A stretch of DNA of 64,000 nt, taken from positions 496,001 through 560,000 of the forward strand of contig NZ_WWEO01000045.1 in NCBI RefSeq assembly GCF_009928685.1, in the 5' to 3' direction. The notes below the pieces were generated by a model. It saw only the letters and a list, made by a program, of their open reading frames with translations, was not told where the DNA came from and made no database searches. This stretch comes from Mucilaginibacter agri. GTDB taxonomy: Bacteria > Bacteroidota > Bacteroidia > Sphingobacteriales > Sphingobacteriaceae. This document shows, piece by piece, positions 1 through 9,063 of this stretch; position 1 is the first letter of the stretch, and each line of letters opens with the position of its first letter. Position numbers and translations under genes: made by a program.

Positions 1-1337
1 GTATCGAACAGTTGCTCACGCTCGGTTTCGAGGTTAAGGCTTTTGAGCGTGGCGTGCGCGTCTTCGTAACGCTTGCTGGTCAATTTTTTATCAAGTGACT
101 TCTGAAAACTTTCCAGCTTTTCGATATAAATAGAATTTACGTTGAAGTAATAGCCAATGTATTCGTTCTTGATCTTATTGGCTGTACTCAGGCTCTTGTT
201 AAGATTCTCCAGCGACTTGTTGTTCTCTTGCAGCGTCGCGTTGGCTTCTTTAATAATATTATCAGCAATGCGCAGTTTTTTCAACTGTCTGAAAATGATA
301 AATGCAAAAGCGATAACAAAGAATACCAGCACCGTAATAATAGACGAATAAATGAAAAGCGAGCGCCTTTGCTCCTCAATAGTCTTAATACGTTTGGCCT
401 CTATAATTGGCATAATGCTGCTTATTTGCACCTGGCGGTGGCGCGCACCGTAGTAAGTGGCATCGTCCATGGCTTGCTTAATGTATACAAAGGCATTGTT
501 GAGATCGCCTTGTTTGTATAGAAAGTCGGCAAGCTTATAAATAGCAACTGTTTCTTTAGTAGCGGATTCCAGATCGGCAATCGCGGCCCTGATGAGCAAG
601 GCTATTGACTCATCCTGTTTGCCTTGTGTTTCATAAATAAAACTTAGTGAACAGGCACTCACAGCAAACTCATGCGCAGTGAGGTTCGGCAACTTAAGTA
701 GGGCCGTATAATCTTTTATACCTTCAGAATAATTGCCATTTCTGAGATATCTCAGACCATTAAGCGCCAAATAATTGTAAGTGCCGGGTTTGCTGAATCT
801 AAGTGCCGAATCGATGCATTTAGTACCCAGGGGATTATAAATCGCACCGTAATCATTGTTATGGTCAAAATCCGATAAATCGAAATAACTGCGTGCCTTC
901 AGAAAATAGTATTCGGCTTTGCTGCTGTCGGTGAGGTTAGCGAGTTTTATACTATTGAGCGTTTCCAATGTTTCTTTAAACATCCCAGCCGATATCAGCG
1001 AAAATCCCAGTTTCATTTTTGCAGACGCGATCAATTTTGGATCTTTTAACTGTGTAGCCGTGATCTCAGCCTTCTTGGCATAATTATAAGCCGAATCGTA
1101 CTGAAAGGCTTTATACTCATCATATAGTGCCAGGTATAGGCTGTACCGGTCCGCCGTGGTTGGCGTTTGCGCTAATTTGCCGTTGAGCGCATTAATACGC
1201 CCTTGCTTTTTGGCAACGTAAGTTTCTTTATTGGCTAGGGCATTGTTTAATGCATTCAGTAAGCTATCGTTAGCTGCGCGTGCATCCAATTCAAATACAA
1301 GGCACAAGCAAAAAACAAGCAATACCGATAGCTTCAT
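1..1337 (-). CDS. DUF6377-type TPR transmembrane protein (3' end missing)
   Basis: The reading frame starts with ATG at 1337 and stays open to the left edge, so about 445 residues are visible and the C-terminus is missing. It begins with a hydrophobic signal peptide (MKLSVLLVFCLCLVF), followed by helical TPR-like repeats rich in Tyr/Ala/Leu, for example around 'YDSAYNYAKKAEITATQ'. A single membrane helix follows near residues 335-355 (SSIITVLVFFVIAFAFIIF). After it come a coiled coil and the segment 'IKNEYIGYYFNVNSIYIEKLE', which looks like the DUF6377 family of Bacteroidota regulators. In that family a periplasmic TPR sensor is joined to a cytoplasmic part that normally ends in a DNA-binding domain; that end is outside the window. 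The family match is from memory of its conserved I-K-x-E-Y-I-G-x-F/Y-F pattern. The partner and the signal are unknown. Confidence 0.75.
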   Translation of the reverse strand, partial: MKLSVLLVFCLCLVFELDARAANDSLLNALNNALANKETYVAKKQGRINALNGKLAQTPTTADRYSLYLALYDEYKAFQYDSAYNYAKKAEITATQLKDPKLIASAKMKLGFSLISAGMFKETLETLNSIKLANLTDSSKAEYYFLKARSYFDLSDFDHNNDYGAIYNPLGTKCIDSALRFSKPGTYNYLALNGLRYLRNGNYSEGIKDYTALLKLPNLTAHEFAVSACSLSFIYETQGKQDESIALLIRAAIADLESATKETVAIYKLADFLYKQGDLNNAFVYIKQAMDDATYYGARHRQVQISSIMPIIEAKRIKTIEEQRRSLFIYSSIITVLVFFVIAFAFIIFRQLKKLRIADNIIKEANATLQENNKSLENLNKSLSTANKIKNEYIGYYFNVNSIYIEKLESFQKSLDKKLTSKRYEDAHATLKSLNLETEREQLFD

Positions 1338-1421
1338 TATAATCAGGAATATTTAAATATCTGGTGGTTTATAAGGCGCTAAAATAACAACTTTTGGCAG
1401 CTTAAAATTACATAAAAGCAA

Positions 1422-1455
1422 TAAAGCCTTAATATAGTTAAATATTAAGGCTTTA
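1422..1455 (-). terminator. Hairpin terminator between hydrolase operon and DUF6377 gene
   Basis: A perfect 14-bp inverted repeat (1422-1435 with 1442-1455) encloses a 6-nt loop. On the minus strand it lies just downstream of the hydrolase stop and is followed by a T-rich stretch. On the plus strand it is followed by CTTTTT, so it could work in both directions. Confidence 0.7.
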
Positions 1456-1507
1456 CTTTTTATATCAGACATGCGGAAAAACTTCCGTTGGTACAGTCAT
1501 ACTCCTG

Positions 1508-2437
1508 CTATCTTAAAAAGAAATCGAGCAATGCTTTTTGAACCTGGGCTGTTTGTTCTTGTACAAGCCAATGCCCTGCATTTTTAATCTTTACTTCGGT
1601 TACATGAGTAGCCACTACGCGGCCCACATCTCCCAAAAACTCTCCGGTACTATGATCGCCACCAACGGTAAGTAGTGGCATGGTGAGTTTAGTTTTCACC
1701 AATATCGAGTTATCCTTTACATCTTGCGAAAATGCAGCAAACCATTTAAACGTGCCTGTAGTTGCGCCAGGGGTAGCATACGCACGAATAAACTCTTCGC
1801 TCTCTGTTTTGGTAAACGCATTTTTTACATAACCAACCACGGGCCAGAAATTTGTTAAAAACATTCGTTCGCGACCTCTAACCAAGTCTCCCGAGGCAGG
1901 CCATCCAAAAAAACCCCACCACCATGCTTTTGCTGTATAGGTATCCCATGATGGTTGTACGCCGGGGATCAAGGCATCCAGCAAAGCCACTTTGTTTACT
2001 TCAGACTGGTATTGCGCTGCGTAAGCATAAACAACCATTAAACCTATATCGTGGCCGGCTATGTCTACTTTCTTGAAACCTAGTTTTTGTACCAGCGCAT
2101 GTATATCACTGGCCATAGTTTTCTTATCATAACCAGTTGCCGGTTTATCAGATTCGCCCAAACCTCTCAGATCCGGCGCTATCACGGTAAAATGTTTAGA
2201 GAGTTCGGGCAGTAACCTATTCCACATATACCAATTCTGACCAAAGCCATGTACCAGCACCAAAGGTTGCCCCTTGCCGCCGATTACGTAGTGGATATTA
2301 ATGCCGTTTACTTTTGCTATGGTACTTTTAAAATTTGCCGGCGGCGCGGCAGGCTTTGTCTGCGCTAATGTATTAACGCTTAAAACAATCCCCAACAACA
2401 GGGTAAAACCAATGTTAAATATGTTTTTCTTCTTCAT
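1508..2437 (-). CDS. Secreted alpha/beta hydrolase, epoxide hydrolase/haloalkane dehalogenase-like
   Basis: This 309-residue alpha/beta-fold hydrolase has a Sec signal peptide (residues 1-25, ending NTLAQ). The oxyanion-loop motif HGFG is at 63-66. The nucleophile elbow GHDIG has Asp130 as nucleophile instead of Ser, which is typical of epoxide hydrolases and haloalkane dehalogenases. The cap-region motif GESDKP follows the first lobe, and His299 in AGHW is the likely catalytic base. Trp-rich residues 172-180 would lie in the lid. The length is normal for the family. It starts 18 nt after the stop of the PAS kinase and probably ends a three-gene unit (4044 to 1508) closed by the terminator at 1422-1455. 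The substrate cannot be predicted; a dienelactone or ester substrate would be less likely because of the Asp nucleophile. Confidence 0.85.
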   Translation of the reverse strand: MKKKNIFNIGFTLLLGIVLSVNTLAQTKPAAPPANFKSTIAKVNGINIHYVIGGKGQPLVLVHGFGQNWYMWNRLLPELSKHFTVIAPDLRGLGESDKPATGYDKKTMASDIHALVQKLGFKKVDIAGHDIGLMVVYAYAAQYQSEVNKVALLDALIPGVQPSWDTYTAKAWWWGFFGWPASGDLVRGRERMFLTNFWPVVGYVKNAFTKTESEEFIRAYATPGATTGTFKWFAAFSQDVKDNSILVKTKLTMPLLTVGGDHSTGEFLGDVGRVVATHVTEVKIKNAGHWLVQEQTAQVQKALLDFFLR

Positions 2438-2455
2438 AAGGTATGGGTAAAATTC

Positions 2456-3592
2456 TCAGTAACCTGCATTGGCTACTGCGTAATGTGTTCTTGCAAACTT
2501 TTGCTCTTCATGCAATGGAAGGGTGAAGTAAAATACAGCGCCACCCTCCTTACCCCGTTCTGCCCTTACAGAACCATAATGCTCAGTAATGATCTTTTTT
2601 ACAAGGTATAAACCAAGTCCCTTACTGTTTTTTTGCCTTACAGCCTTTTGGTCGCAGCGATAAAAGCGTTGAAACAGTTGCTGCTCTTGCCCAAATGGTA
2701 TGCCTATCCCCTGATCGTGAACAGCAACCTCAACTTCACCATTTACATAAGATACATTAACTTTTACGTGCGAACAGGTAGGTGAAAAGTTAACGGCATT
2801 GGTAATGTAGTTGATCAACACCTGCACTATCTGGTATTTATCGGCCCTAACCATCAGCGGTTCGCCAGGCTCTTTATAAAAACGGTAGCTGGTATGTAAC
2901 GTCTTCATTTCGTTTATCACGGTGTCTACTACATCGTGGATATCGAAAACAGAAAGATTAAGCTGTTTTACCCTCAGCTCATCGTGCGATGTGCAAAGGT
3001 AATCTTCTAATACCTTCGTCATGTTGTCAATGTGCTGGTCTACACTATTTAACAGCTTTATCGGCCCTTTATTTAATGTGCCCGCAAACTGATTGATCAG
3101 CATTTGAGTATTAAGCTTGATGATGGTTAGAGGTGCGCGCAATTCGTGATTTACAATAGCTAGGCTCATGCATTCTTCGTTAACCTTTTGGGTCATATCT
3201 TCAATGGTGCCTACCATTTGCTCCGCTTTGCCCCAGCGGCGGTAATAAAGTATCCCGGTTATGCGCATCCATTTTACTTTGCCTTTTGAGGTGGTTAACC
3301 TCACGTTGCGTTCAAAGTTGATCCCGTTACTACAAGCTTGCTGCATTTCGAAAATAAGCTCACGGCGTTGTTCGGGTTGCATCAGTTTTAATATGGCGCG
3401 CATACCACTTTCTTTTGTACGGGTTATTTCGAGCATTTTGCGCACTTTAGAGCAAAATGTGAGCTTGTTTGCACCAAGGAGTAATTTCCAATACCCCACG
3501 TAAGTCCCCTCACCAGAGTATTCGGGCGAAATGCCAGACCTGTTAATCATTGCCTGCCCTTCGCGTTTGTTAGTTAGCCATTTTTCCTGCAT
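2456..3592 (-). CDS. PAS-domain sensor histidine kinase (soluble)
   Basis: This 378-residue protein has no membrane segment. A PAS/PAC sensory domain covers roughly residues 25-135 (PAC-type ending GTIEDMTQ). The HisKA dimerisation domain has the phospho-acceptor His149 in the H-box VNHELRAPL. The HATPase_c domain has the N-box around Asn265 (NYITNAVNFS), the G1 box DQGIGIP (293-299) and the G2 box GLGLYLVKK. All catalytic boxes look intact. The start is ATG at 3592, two bases after the upstream stop, with an SD-like GGAAGGGA about 9 nt before it inside the upstream gene, so it is translationally linked to the membrane protein. No response regulator lies directly beside it; the REC-sigma54 activator at 4261-6210 is the nearest candidate partner (inference). 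Confidence 0.9.
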   Translation of the reverse strand: MQEKWLTNKREGQAMINRSGISPEYSGEGTYVGYWKLLLGANKLTFCSKVRKMLEITRTKESGMRAILKLMQPEQRRELIFEMQQACSNGINFERNVRLTTSKGKVKWMRITGILYYRRWGKAEQMVGTIEDMTQKVNEECMSLAIVNHELRAPLTIIKLNTQMLINQFAGTLNKGPIKLLNSVDQHIDNMTKVLEDYLCTSHDELRVKQLNLSVFDIHDVVDTVINEMKTLHTSYRFYKEPGEPLMVRADKYQIVQVLINYITNAVNFSPTCSHVKVNVSYVNGEVEVAVHDQGIGIPFGQEQQLFQRFYRCDQKAVRQKNSKGLGLYLVKKIITEHYGSVRAERGKEGGAVFYFTLPLHEEQKFARTHYAVANAGY

Positions 3593-3594
3593 AA

Positions 3595-4044
3595 TTACAT
3601 CCCTTCCGTTAATAACCCTTTTTTCATTTGTGATAGCTCATCTATATTTATAGAGATCATTTGCCTGTGCTCAAATAACCGGTATCCACCGATTACAATA
3701 ATCTGAACGGTAATGATCGGTATTGGCAGTACTAAAAACGCCCCGTAGAAAATACCTGCTATAGCCGCCAGCAGATCGGCTGTCAAAAAACCGAGCGCAA
3801 GCTGGTTAAGGTTAACCTTGCCTGGCATCAGTACTACAGTGCAGGCTATATATTTAATTAGTAAGAATCCCTGAAGAATAACGAGTGAAGCGTCTGCCCC
3901 ATCAACATTGCCAATGAATTCGTTTTTAAACCTGAAGCTTATTCTTGCTGAAATAAACATGATGATACTTGTGAAAGTAGCTACCGAAAAACAACCTATT
4001 CTTCTCATAAAGATTATTTTAGATGACCATTTTACCAAACTCAC
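3595..4044 (-). CDS. Small multi-pass membrane protein of unknown family
   Basis: The 149-residue protein has about four hydrophobic segments (around 17-33, 53-72, 82-103 and 103-122) and a charged C-terminal tail of about 25 residues. I do not recognise a family. GTG at 4044 is chosen as start because the minus strand has AAAGGAG ending 7 nt before it, one of the few clear Shine-Dalgarno sequences in the window; the next in-frame ATG (4008) lacks one. The gene is directly coupled to the downstream PAS kinase (2-nt gap), so it may be a membrane input or anchor for that otherwise soluble kinase (inference). A motif shared with the promoter region of the sigma54 activator gene lies 70-90 nt upstream. 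Confidence 0.7.
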   Translation of the reverse strand: MSLVKWSSKIIFMRRIGCFSVATFTSIIMFISARISFRFKNEFIGNVDGADASLVILQGFLLIKYIACTVVLMPGKVNLNQLALGFLTADLLAAIAGIFYGAFLVLPIPIITVQIIVIGGYRLFEHRQMISINIDELSQMKKGLLTEGM

Positions 4045-4113
4045 CGAAATACTCCTTTTGGTTGTTAATTCAATCTGTTTGATGAAGTAAAGTTGAGGTA
4101 GAAACCGGAGGCT

Positions 4114-4134
4114 ATCAATGTATCAATTATGGTT
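4114..4134. promoter_or_regulatory. Copy 1 of a 21-bp motif shared by two signalling promoters
   Basis: On the minus strand the 21 bases 4134-4114 run AACCATAATTGATACA then TTGAT. The same sequence with two mismatches is found at 6316-6296. Both copies lie in the same orientation 70-106 nt upstream of the start of a minus-strand signalling gene (4044 and 6210). It could be a shared operator or promoter element; TACATTGA vaguely resembles the Bacteroidota -7 element TAnnTTTG. Confidence 0.45.
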
Positions 4135-4206
4135 TCCTTTGTACAAAACATGTATTTAATAGAAATATCTTTCCAGGCATAGAAAATTTATACCTAACAA
4201 AGCAAA

Positions 4207-4237
4207 AAGCCGCCGATTTAATAAAAATCAGCGGCTT
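4207..4237 (-). terminator. Rho-independent terminator of the REC-sigma54 activator gene
   Basis: A 13-bp hairpin with one mismatch (4207-4219 with 4225-4237) has a GC-rich base and a run of T residues on the minus strand. It lies 24 nt after the stop of the response regulator at 4261. Confidence 0.8.
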
Positions 4238-4260
4238 CTGTATTAGTGCGTTTGCAGTTA

Positions 4261-6210
4261 TTAATACCTGCTATTTCTTTTAATACCGAGCTTTTTAAGC
4301 TTAGAGTGTAAGGTTGATGGTTTTAAACCCAGTATCTCAGCAGCACCGTTTTCGCCGTTGATCTTACCATTGCAACTTTGCAAAACATTAAGGATATGCT
4401 CCCTGGCATTTTCGTCAATAGTTTTAACTACGGTTGTCTCTGTAGTATAATCGGTAGGTTTAAGGTTATTAAATTTGGGCAATTGTACTTCTTTAATTAC
4501 CGGCCCATCTGCAAGTAAAATGCTGCGTTCTATCAAATGCTCCAATTCGCGCACGTTACCCGGCCAACCATAATTAATGAGCTGGTTTAATGCTTCGGGG
4601 GAAAAACCTGTTATCGGTTTGGCTATTTTTTGAGATAAGCGGTCGATAAAAAACTGGGCGAGTAGTGGTATATCTTCCTTACGCTCGCGCAAGGCTGGTA
4701 TAGAGATCGGGAATACACATAAACGGTAGTAAAGGTCTAAACGGAACCGGCCTTCTTCCACTTCCTTTTCGAGATTTCGATTAGTGGCTGCAATAATACG
4801 TACATTAATCTTTATCACACCCTTACCACCTATTCGTTCAATTTCCTGTTCTTGCAATACACGCAGCAGTTTCACTTGTAATTCGGCAGGCATTTCACCG
4901 ATCTCATCTAAAAAGATGGTGCCCTCATTGGCCATTTCAAACTTACCGATGCGTTTTTCCTGCGCGCCAGTAAAAGCCCCTTTTTCGAACCCGAAAAGCT
5001 CCGACTCGATAAGATTGCTTGGCAGTGCAGCACAATTAATAATAACTAATGGCTTATGTTTGCGTGGCGATAGGTTGTGGATACTTTTTGCAATACGCTC
5101 TTTACCGGTGCCACTTTCGCCCAATATTAATACCGAGGTATCTAAAGGAGCCACAATAGATACGTGATCTAATATGGTAAGCATCTGGTGGCTTTTGGCA
5201 ATAATATTATCAAAATTAACAGGTGCGCTAACTGTTTTAGAAGTGGAAGCCGCAATATCTTCTGGTTGCGACGCACGTACTGCAAACCTTTCTATTGGTA
5301 CAATACTGGTTATTGCAGTAACCAAAGATTGTTGTAACCGGCTCAACAGCTTCACATGGTCTGGCGCGTAGCAATCGGGCTTGCGACTGTAGAACGAGCA
5401 GGATATGATTTGCCCCTTGGCCATTAGCAAAGGCAAATTTAAAAATGACTGTACTTTTAGATTTTTGGCAATCAATCGCTTTATAGGGTAATATCTGATG
5501 ATATCGTTAAAGTCGGCGTTATTGTAGAACTCTGTTTTAGTGCTCAAAGGACTGTCTTCTGCCATTTTCTTTAACTCGGGCGTGTTGACGCCGATCATTT
5601 TCATAAAATCGTCTGTACCTATAGTTTCATATTCGTCGAAGCCCGTCCTGAGGTAGCTTAAACCATTATTGGGGATGTCGCCGGCATTATTTAAGATTAT
5701 GGTGATATAATCGAAGGGTACATAGGGTTGAATATTCCTGACTATTTTCAGTAGTTTTTGTTCCCATTCGCCCGATTCTGCTACGATATTTTTAAATAAA
5801 TCTTCCAGCAATTGCTCCTGCCGAAGTTTGGACTCAATGCTATTTTGATGCCTGTAAAAAGCAACATCTAAGGTTATCAGTAGTTCCTTCTCGCGGAATG
5901 GCTTTACCAAAAAGCCGTATGGTTGGGTTTCTTTTGCCTTTTCGAGAATACTTTCCTGAAAATTGGCTGAAAGGTAAATGAACGCAATATTTTTGACAGT
6001 TAGCTTTTTTGCAAGGTCTATACCAGTTAACGATCCTTTGAGGTAAATATCCAATAGCACCATGTCTGGTTCTTCCTCTTCGATCATCTCCAGTGCTTCG
6101 GCTACAGAGTCGGCAATGCCACTCACCTTGTAGCCAGCCCGTATGAGTATCAACTTCAGGTCGTAAGCTATCAGCGATTCGTCTTCTACTATTAATATCT
6201 TTTTCTTCAT
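4261..6210 (-). CDS. Sigma54-dependent response regulator (REC-GAF-AAA-HTH)
   Basis: This 649-residue NtrC-type activator opens with a receiver domain (residues 1-120): acidic pair E9-D10, phospho-acceptor Asp54 in VLLDIY, and Lys103 in LVKP. A GAF-like segment follows (about 140-305). The AAA+ domain has Walker A GESGTGKE near 362, the sigma54-contact loop GAFTGA intact near 412, and Walker B TIFLDEIGE. A Fis-type HTH ends the protein (about 605-645, AAEILGLKPSTLHSKL). Phosphorylation should license ATP-driven opening of sigma54 promoters. It lies downstream of, and in the same direction as, the 3xGAF paralogue (136-nt gap) and ends in its own terminator. A 12-bp palindrome and a motif shared with the 4044 gene lie in its upstream region. 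The cognate kinase is not determined. Confidence 0.92.
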   Translation of the reverse strand: MKKKILIVEDESLIAYDLKLILIRAGYKVSGIADSVAEALEMIEEEEPDMVLLDIYLKGSLTGIDLAKKLTVKNIAFIYLSANFQESILEKAKETQPYGFLVKPFREKELLITLDVAFYRHQNSIESKLRQEQLLEDLFKNIVAESGEWEQKLLKIVRNIQPYVPFDYITIILNNAGDIPNNGLSYLRTGFDEYETIGTDDFMKMIGVNTPELKKMAEDSPLSTKTEFYNNADFNDIIRYYPIKRLIAKNLKVQSFLNLPLLMAKGQIISCSFYSRKPDCYAPDHVKLLSRLQQSLVTAITSIVPIERFAVRASQPEDIAASTSKTVSAPVNFDNIIAKSHQMLTILDHVSIVAPLDTSVLILGESGTGKERIAKSIHNLSPRKHKPLVIINCAALPSNLIESELFGFEKGAFTGAQEKRIGKFEMANEGTIFLDEIGEMPAELQVKLLRVLQEQEIERIGGKGVIKINVRIIAATNRNLEKEVEEGRFRLDLYYRLCVFPISIPALRERKEDIPLLAQFFIDRLSQKIAKPITGFSPEALNQLINYGWPGNVRELEHLIERSILLADGPVIKEVQLPKFNNLKPTDYTTETTVVKTIDENAREHILNVLQSCNGKINGENGAAEILGLKPSTLHSKLKKLGIKRNSRY

Positions 6211-6277
6211 AGCTGCGTGTTAAGGATAGGTAGCTATTGCCCTGCTCTTTCCTCATGCTTTTCAGGTAGGGAAAATA

Positions 6278-6289
6278 GCCAATATTGGC
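6278..6289. promoter_or_regulatory. 12-bp perfect palindrome upstream of the response regulator
   Basis: GCCAATATTGGC is perfectly self-complementary. It lies 68-79 nt upstream of the ATG at 6210, beside the shared motif copy at 6296-6316, so it may be a dimeric regulator site. Confidence 0.35.
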
Positions 6290-6295
6290 AATGTC

Positions 6296-6316
6296 ATCAA
6301 TGTATTAAATATGGTT
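6296..6316. promoter_or_regulatory. Copy 2 of the 21-bp motif shared by two signalling promoters
   Basis: It matches 4114-4134 at 19 of 21 positions in the same orientation, 86-106 nt upstream of the response regulator start. See copy 1. Confidence 0.45.
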
Positions 6317-6346
6317 ATTGAGGTATAAATTATCTGTAATAAGATC

Positions 6347-8998
6347 TTAGTAATCGTCTTTTGCTATACCTAACTTCTTCATCTTAGAGTGTAGCGTGGT
6401 TGATGGCAGGCCTAATAATTCGGCGGCTCCGCCTGCCCCTTTTATTTTGCCATTGCAGCGCATTAAAATAGCCTTGATATGATCGCGCTCGCTTTCATCC
6501 AGCGACTTTATTTTTACAACTTCGGGGTTGACAGGCGTTACACTCTTACTATTATTCGGCATATATACCTCGCGTATGGTACTGTCTTTAGCCATTAAAG
6601 CACTACGCTCTATAACATGCTCCAGTTCGCGTACGTTGCCCGGCCAGGTGTGCGCCATTAGCGCGCTCATAGCATCGGTGCCAATATTTTGAATGTTTTT
6701 CCCCAACTTACCCGATAGCTTATTCATAAAATATGAAACCAAAGCCGGAATATCTTCTACGCGCTCTTTAAGCGATGGTATCGTAATAGGAAATACATTT
6801 AACCTGTAATACAAGTCGCTGCGAAAGCGGCCTGCTTCTACTTCCTGGTATAAGTTACGGTTAGTGGCCGCAATAATGCGCACATTGGTTTTAATCACCT
6901 CTTTACCGCCAATGCGCTCGATCTCTTTTTCCTGTAAGGCCCGTAGTAGTTTCACTTGCAACTCAAGCGCCAGTTCGCCTATTTCGTCCAAAAAAAGTGT
7001 GCCGTTGTTAGCCAGTTCAAATTTACCTATACGCCGTTCGGTAGCACCGGTAAAACTGCCTTTTTCGTGGCCAAAAAGTTCGCTTTCTATCAGGGTAGCC
7101 GGCAAAGCGGCGCAGTTTACCTTAATAATCAGTTTATCTTTTCGCGGCGATGCACTATGAAGTGCACGTGCAACCAGCTCCTTCCCCGTACCCGTTTCGC
7201 CTAAAATCAAAACCGTAGTATCTGATGCCGCTACGCGCGATATCAGGTTCGATACCTCTTTCAGCCCACCGGCATGGCCTATCATATCGCTGCTATCATC
7301 AAAAGCCGTTTTAATTTGCTGGTGCAGGTATTGGTTCTCTTCTTCCAACAGTGCTTTGTAGTAGTCTATCTCTTTAAGCTGCTGTTGAATTTTCTCATAC
7401 GCCCTAATATTAGACACGGCAATTGCAATTTGCGAGGCAATGCCCTGCAGCAGGCTTAGTGGGTAACGCTCAGTAGCAATCTTTTTTTCCATGTACATAA
7501 AAATGGCTCCGATTACCCGGTTGTTCTCTATCAATGGAATTGCAATACCCTGCCTGATGCCATTTTTATAAAAAGAATCGATATACGACGGAGCGCTTCC
7601 ACGAGTCAACAATTCTTCCAAATCGAGCATCACGGCACTTGTAGATGATGAGACGCTTTCATAAATACCATCAACTAAGGGATATTTTCGTGTTGATCGT
7701 TCTGCTTGCGGGGGGGCACCCGTTAAATCATGTAAAAAAGTACTGTGTGTTTCACCATCATCATTTAGTACCGAGATTACTACTTCTTTAGCATCTATTA
7801 AATTTTTGAGTTTATAATTGATCACGTTCAAAAACTCATTTTTACTACGGCAGGCTGTAATATCTTTACTTACCGACAGTAATAACGATTTCTCCTTTTC
7901 CTTTTCTACTAAACGTTCGTTGGCGATAATATTAGCCACGGCGATAGACATCTGACTGCCTACACCATCCAATATTTTAAAGTACCGATTGTTGAAATTG
8001 CCTTTATTTTTTGCGAACAGGCATAGCACGGCGAAGGCCATATACTCATTACTGAGGGGCACTGCAATCATTTCTTTAATGCCCAATTGCAGGTTCTTTT
8101 TTATAACTGCGGGCAATCGCCCTTTGTTGTTCTCCTGCTCAAGATCGAATATCTGTGTATGTTGAGTGCTGATGGTTTCTGATATGATATCATTACTATC
8201 TATATGGTAATCTTTAAACGACGTCAGAAAGCTATCATCGTTTACGGTAACCGACTCCGGGTCCCGCAAGAAAATACTAGCAGAGTTAGTCTCCCGGTTA
8301 ATAACACCAATGCCACAATGCGAACAATCAAACAGCGTTTTAAGCCGGTTGTTAATTACACGCAACAGATCATCCCTATTACGCGTTCGGGCTATATCAT
8401 AACTTACAGAGAGCAGAAATTCCTTCTCTTTTTCGCGCTCCAAAATATCCTCTCTAAAAAGAATATTGGCTATAGCAATACCGGTTAGCCGTGCAATCTC
8501 TTTAACCATTAGAAGCTGATCTTGGGTAAAGACTTTTACCTCTTCCGCAAAGAATAATATCCCTCCTATATACTTTCCATGATCTCGCAGACCCACAACC
8601 ACAATCTCCTGCACGCCTGCCAGGTGAAGATGCTTAACGTGTTCGGGCACATCGTTGTCTGTAACCAGTTTAGCTACATCAAAAAACAATGGCTCTTCGG
8701 CATTAAGTATCTGTTCAAACATGCCGTCGAGGCAAGTATACACATCGCCCGAATGCGTATGCCAGATCCTATTTGCCCGGCTATCATTATTGGGGATAAA
8801 AGGAATAAATGCAGTGCGGCTCTCATTCAAAATATTGATGTCAGGATTACTGTAAAAGCCAACTTGGTTAAGGTTATTGCAAAGCATAGCCAGTAGCTCC
8901 TCTTTATTTCTAACCGCGGCAATGTCGCTGTTGAGCTTTAAAAGGAAGCTTCTTTCGTTCTCCTTTTTTTCAAATGCTTTAATGAGTTCACTGTTCAT
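6347..8998 (-). CDS. Sigma54-dependent activator with three GAF domains
   Basis: This 883-residue protein has three successive GAF-like segments (about 10-175, 190-360 and 375-545), each introduced by a similar linker (EKEKEFLLSVS, EKEKSLLLSVS). A coiled coil follows (about 548-575), then a sigma54 AAA+ domain: Walker A GETGTGKE near 600, sigma54 loop near 650, Walker B TLFLDEIGE. A Fis-type HTH (AAELLGLPSTTLHSKMKK) ends it. There is no receiver domain, so control is probably by ligand or redox sensing through the GAF domains. The sigma54-contact loop reads GSFTGA where the canonical motif is GAFTGA. It is paralogous to the downstream 649-residue protein over the AAA-HTH part. It is divergent from the AraC gene at 9210, with a long inverted repeat between them. 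Confidence 0.9.
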   Translation of the reverse strand: MNSELIKAFEKKENERSFLLKLNSDIAAVRNKEELLAMLCNNLNQVGFYSNPDINILNESRTAFIPFIPNNDSRANRIWHTHSGDVYTCLDGMFEQILNAEEPLFFDVAKLVTDNDVPEHVKHLHLAGVQEIVVVGLRDHGKYIGGILFFAEEVKVFTQDQLLMVKEIARLTGIAIANILFREDILEREKEKEFLLSVSYDIARTRNRDDLLRVINNRLKTLFDCSHCGIGVINRETNSASIFLRDPESVTVNDDSFLTSFKDYHIDSNDIISETISTQHTQIFDLEQENNKGRLPAVIKKNLQLGIKEMIAVPLSNEYMAFAVLCLFAKNKGNFNNRYFKILDGVGSQMSIAVANIIANERLVEKEKEKSLLLSVSKDITACRSKNEFLNVINYKLKNLIDAKEVVISVLNDDGETHSTFLHDLTGAPPQAERSTRKYPLVDGIYESVSSSTSAVMLDLEELLTRGSAPSYIDSFYKNGIRQGIAIPLIENNRVIGAIFMYMEKKIATERYPLSLLQGIASQIAIAVSNIRAYEKIQQQLKEIDYYKALLEEENQYLHQQIKTAFDDSSDMIGHAGGLKEVSNLISRVAASDTTVLILGETGTGKELVARALHSASPRKDKLIIKVNCAALPATLIESELFGHEKGSFTGATERRIGKFELANNGTLFLDEIGELALELQVKLLRALQEKEIERIGGKEVIKTNVRIIAATNRNLYQEVEAGRFRSDLYYRLNVFPITIPSLKERVEDIPALVSYFMNKLSGKLGKNIQNIGTDAMSALMAHTWPGNVRELEHVIERSALMAKDSTIREVYMPNNSKSVTPVNPEVVKIKSLDESERDHIKAILMRCNGKIKGAGGAAELLGLPSTTLHSKMKKLGIAKDDY

Positions 8999-9063
8999 AG
9001 AATAAGGTAATAGACAGATGTGGAGGTATCTTTTCGGGAAGCGCGAAGAACATTATAAATGTA

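Noticed and set aside
5840..6256. Minus-strand 138-residue ORF overlapping the response regulator
   Set aside because: It is in another frame over a well-supported receiver domain and has no recognisable features.
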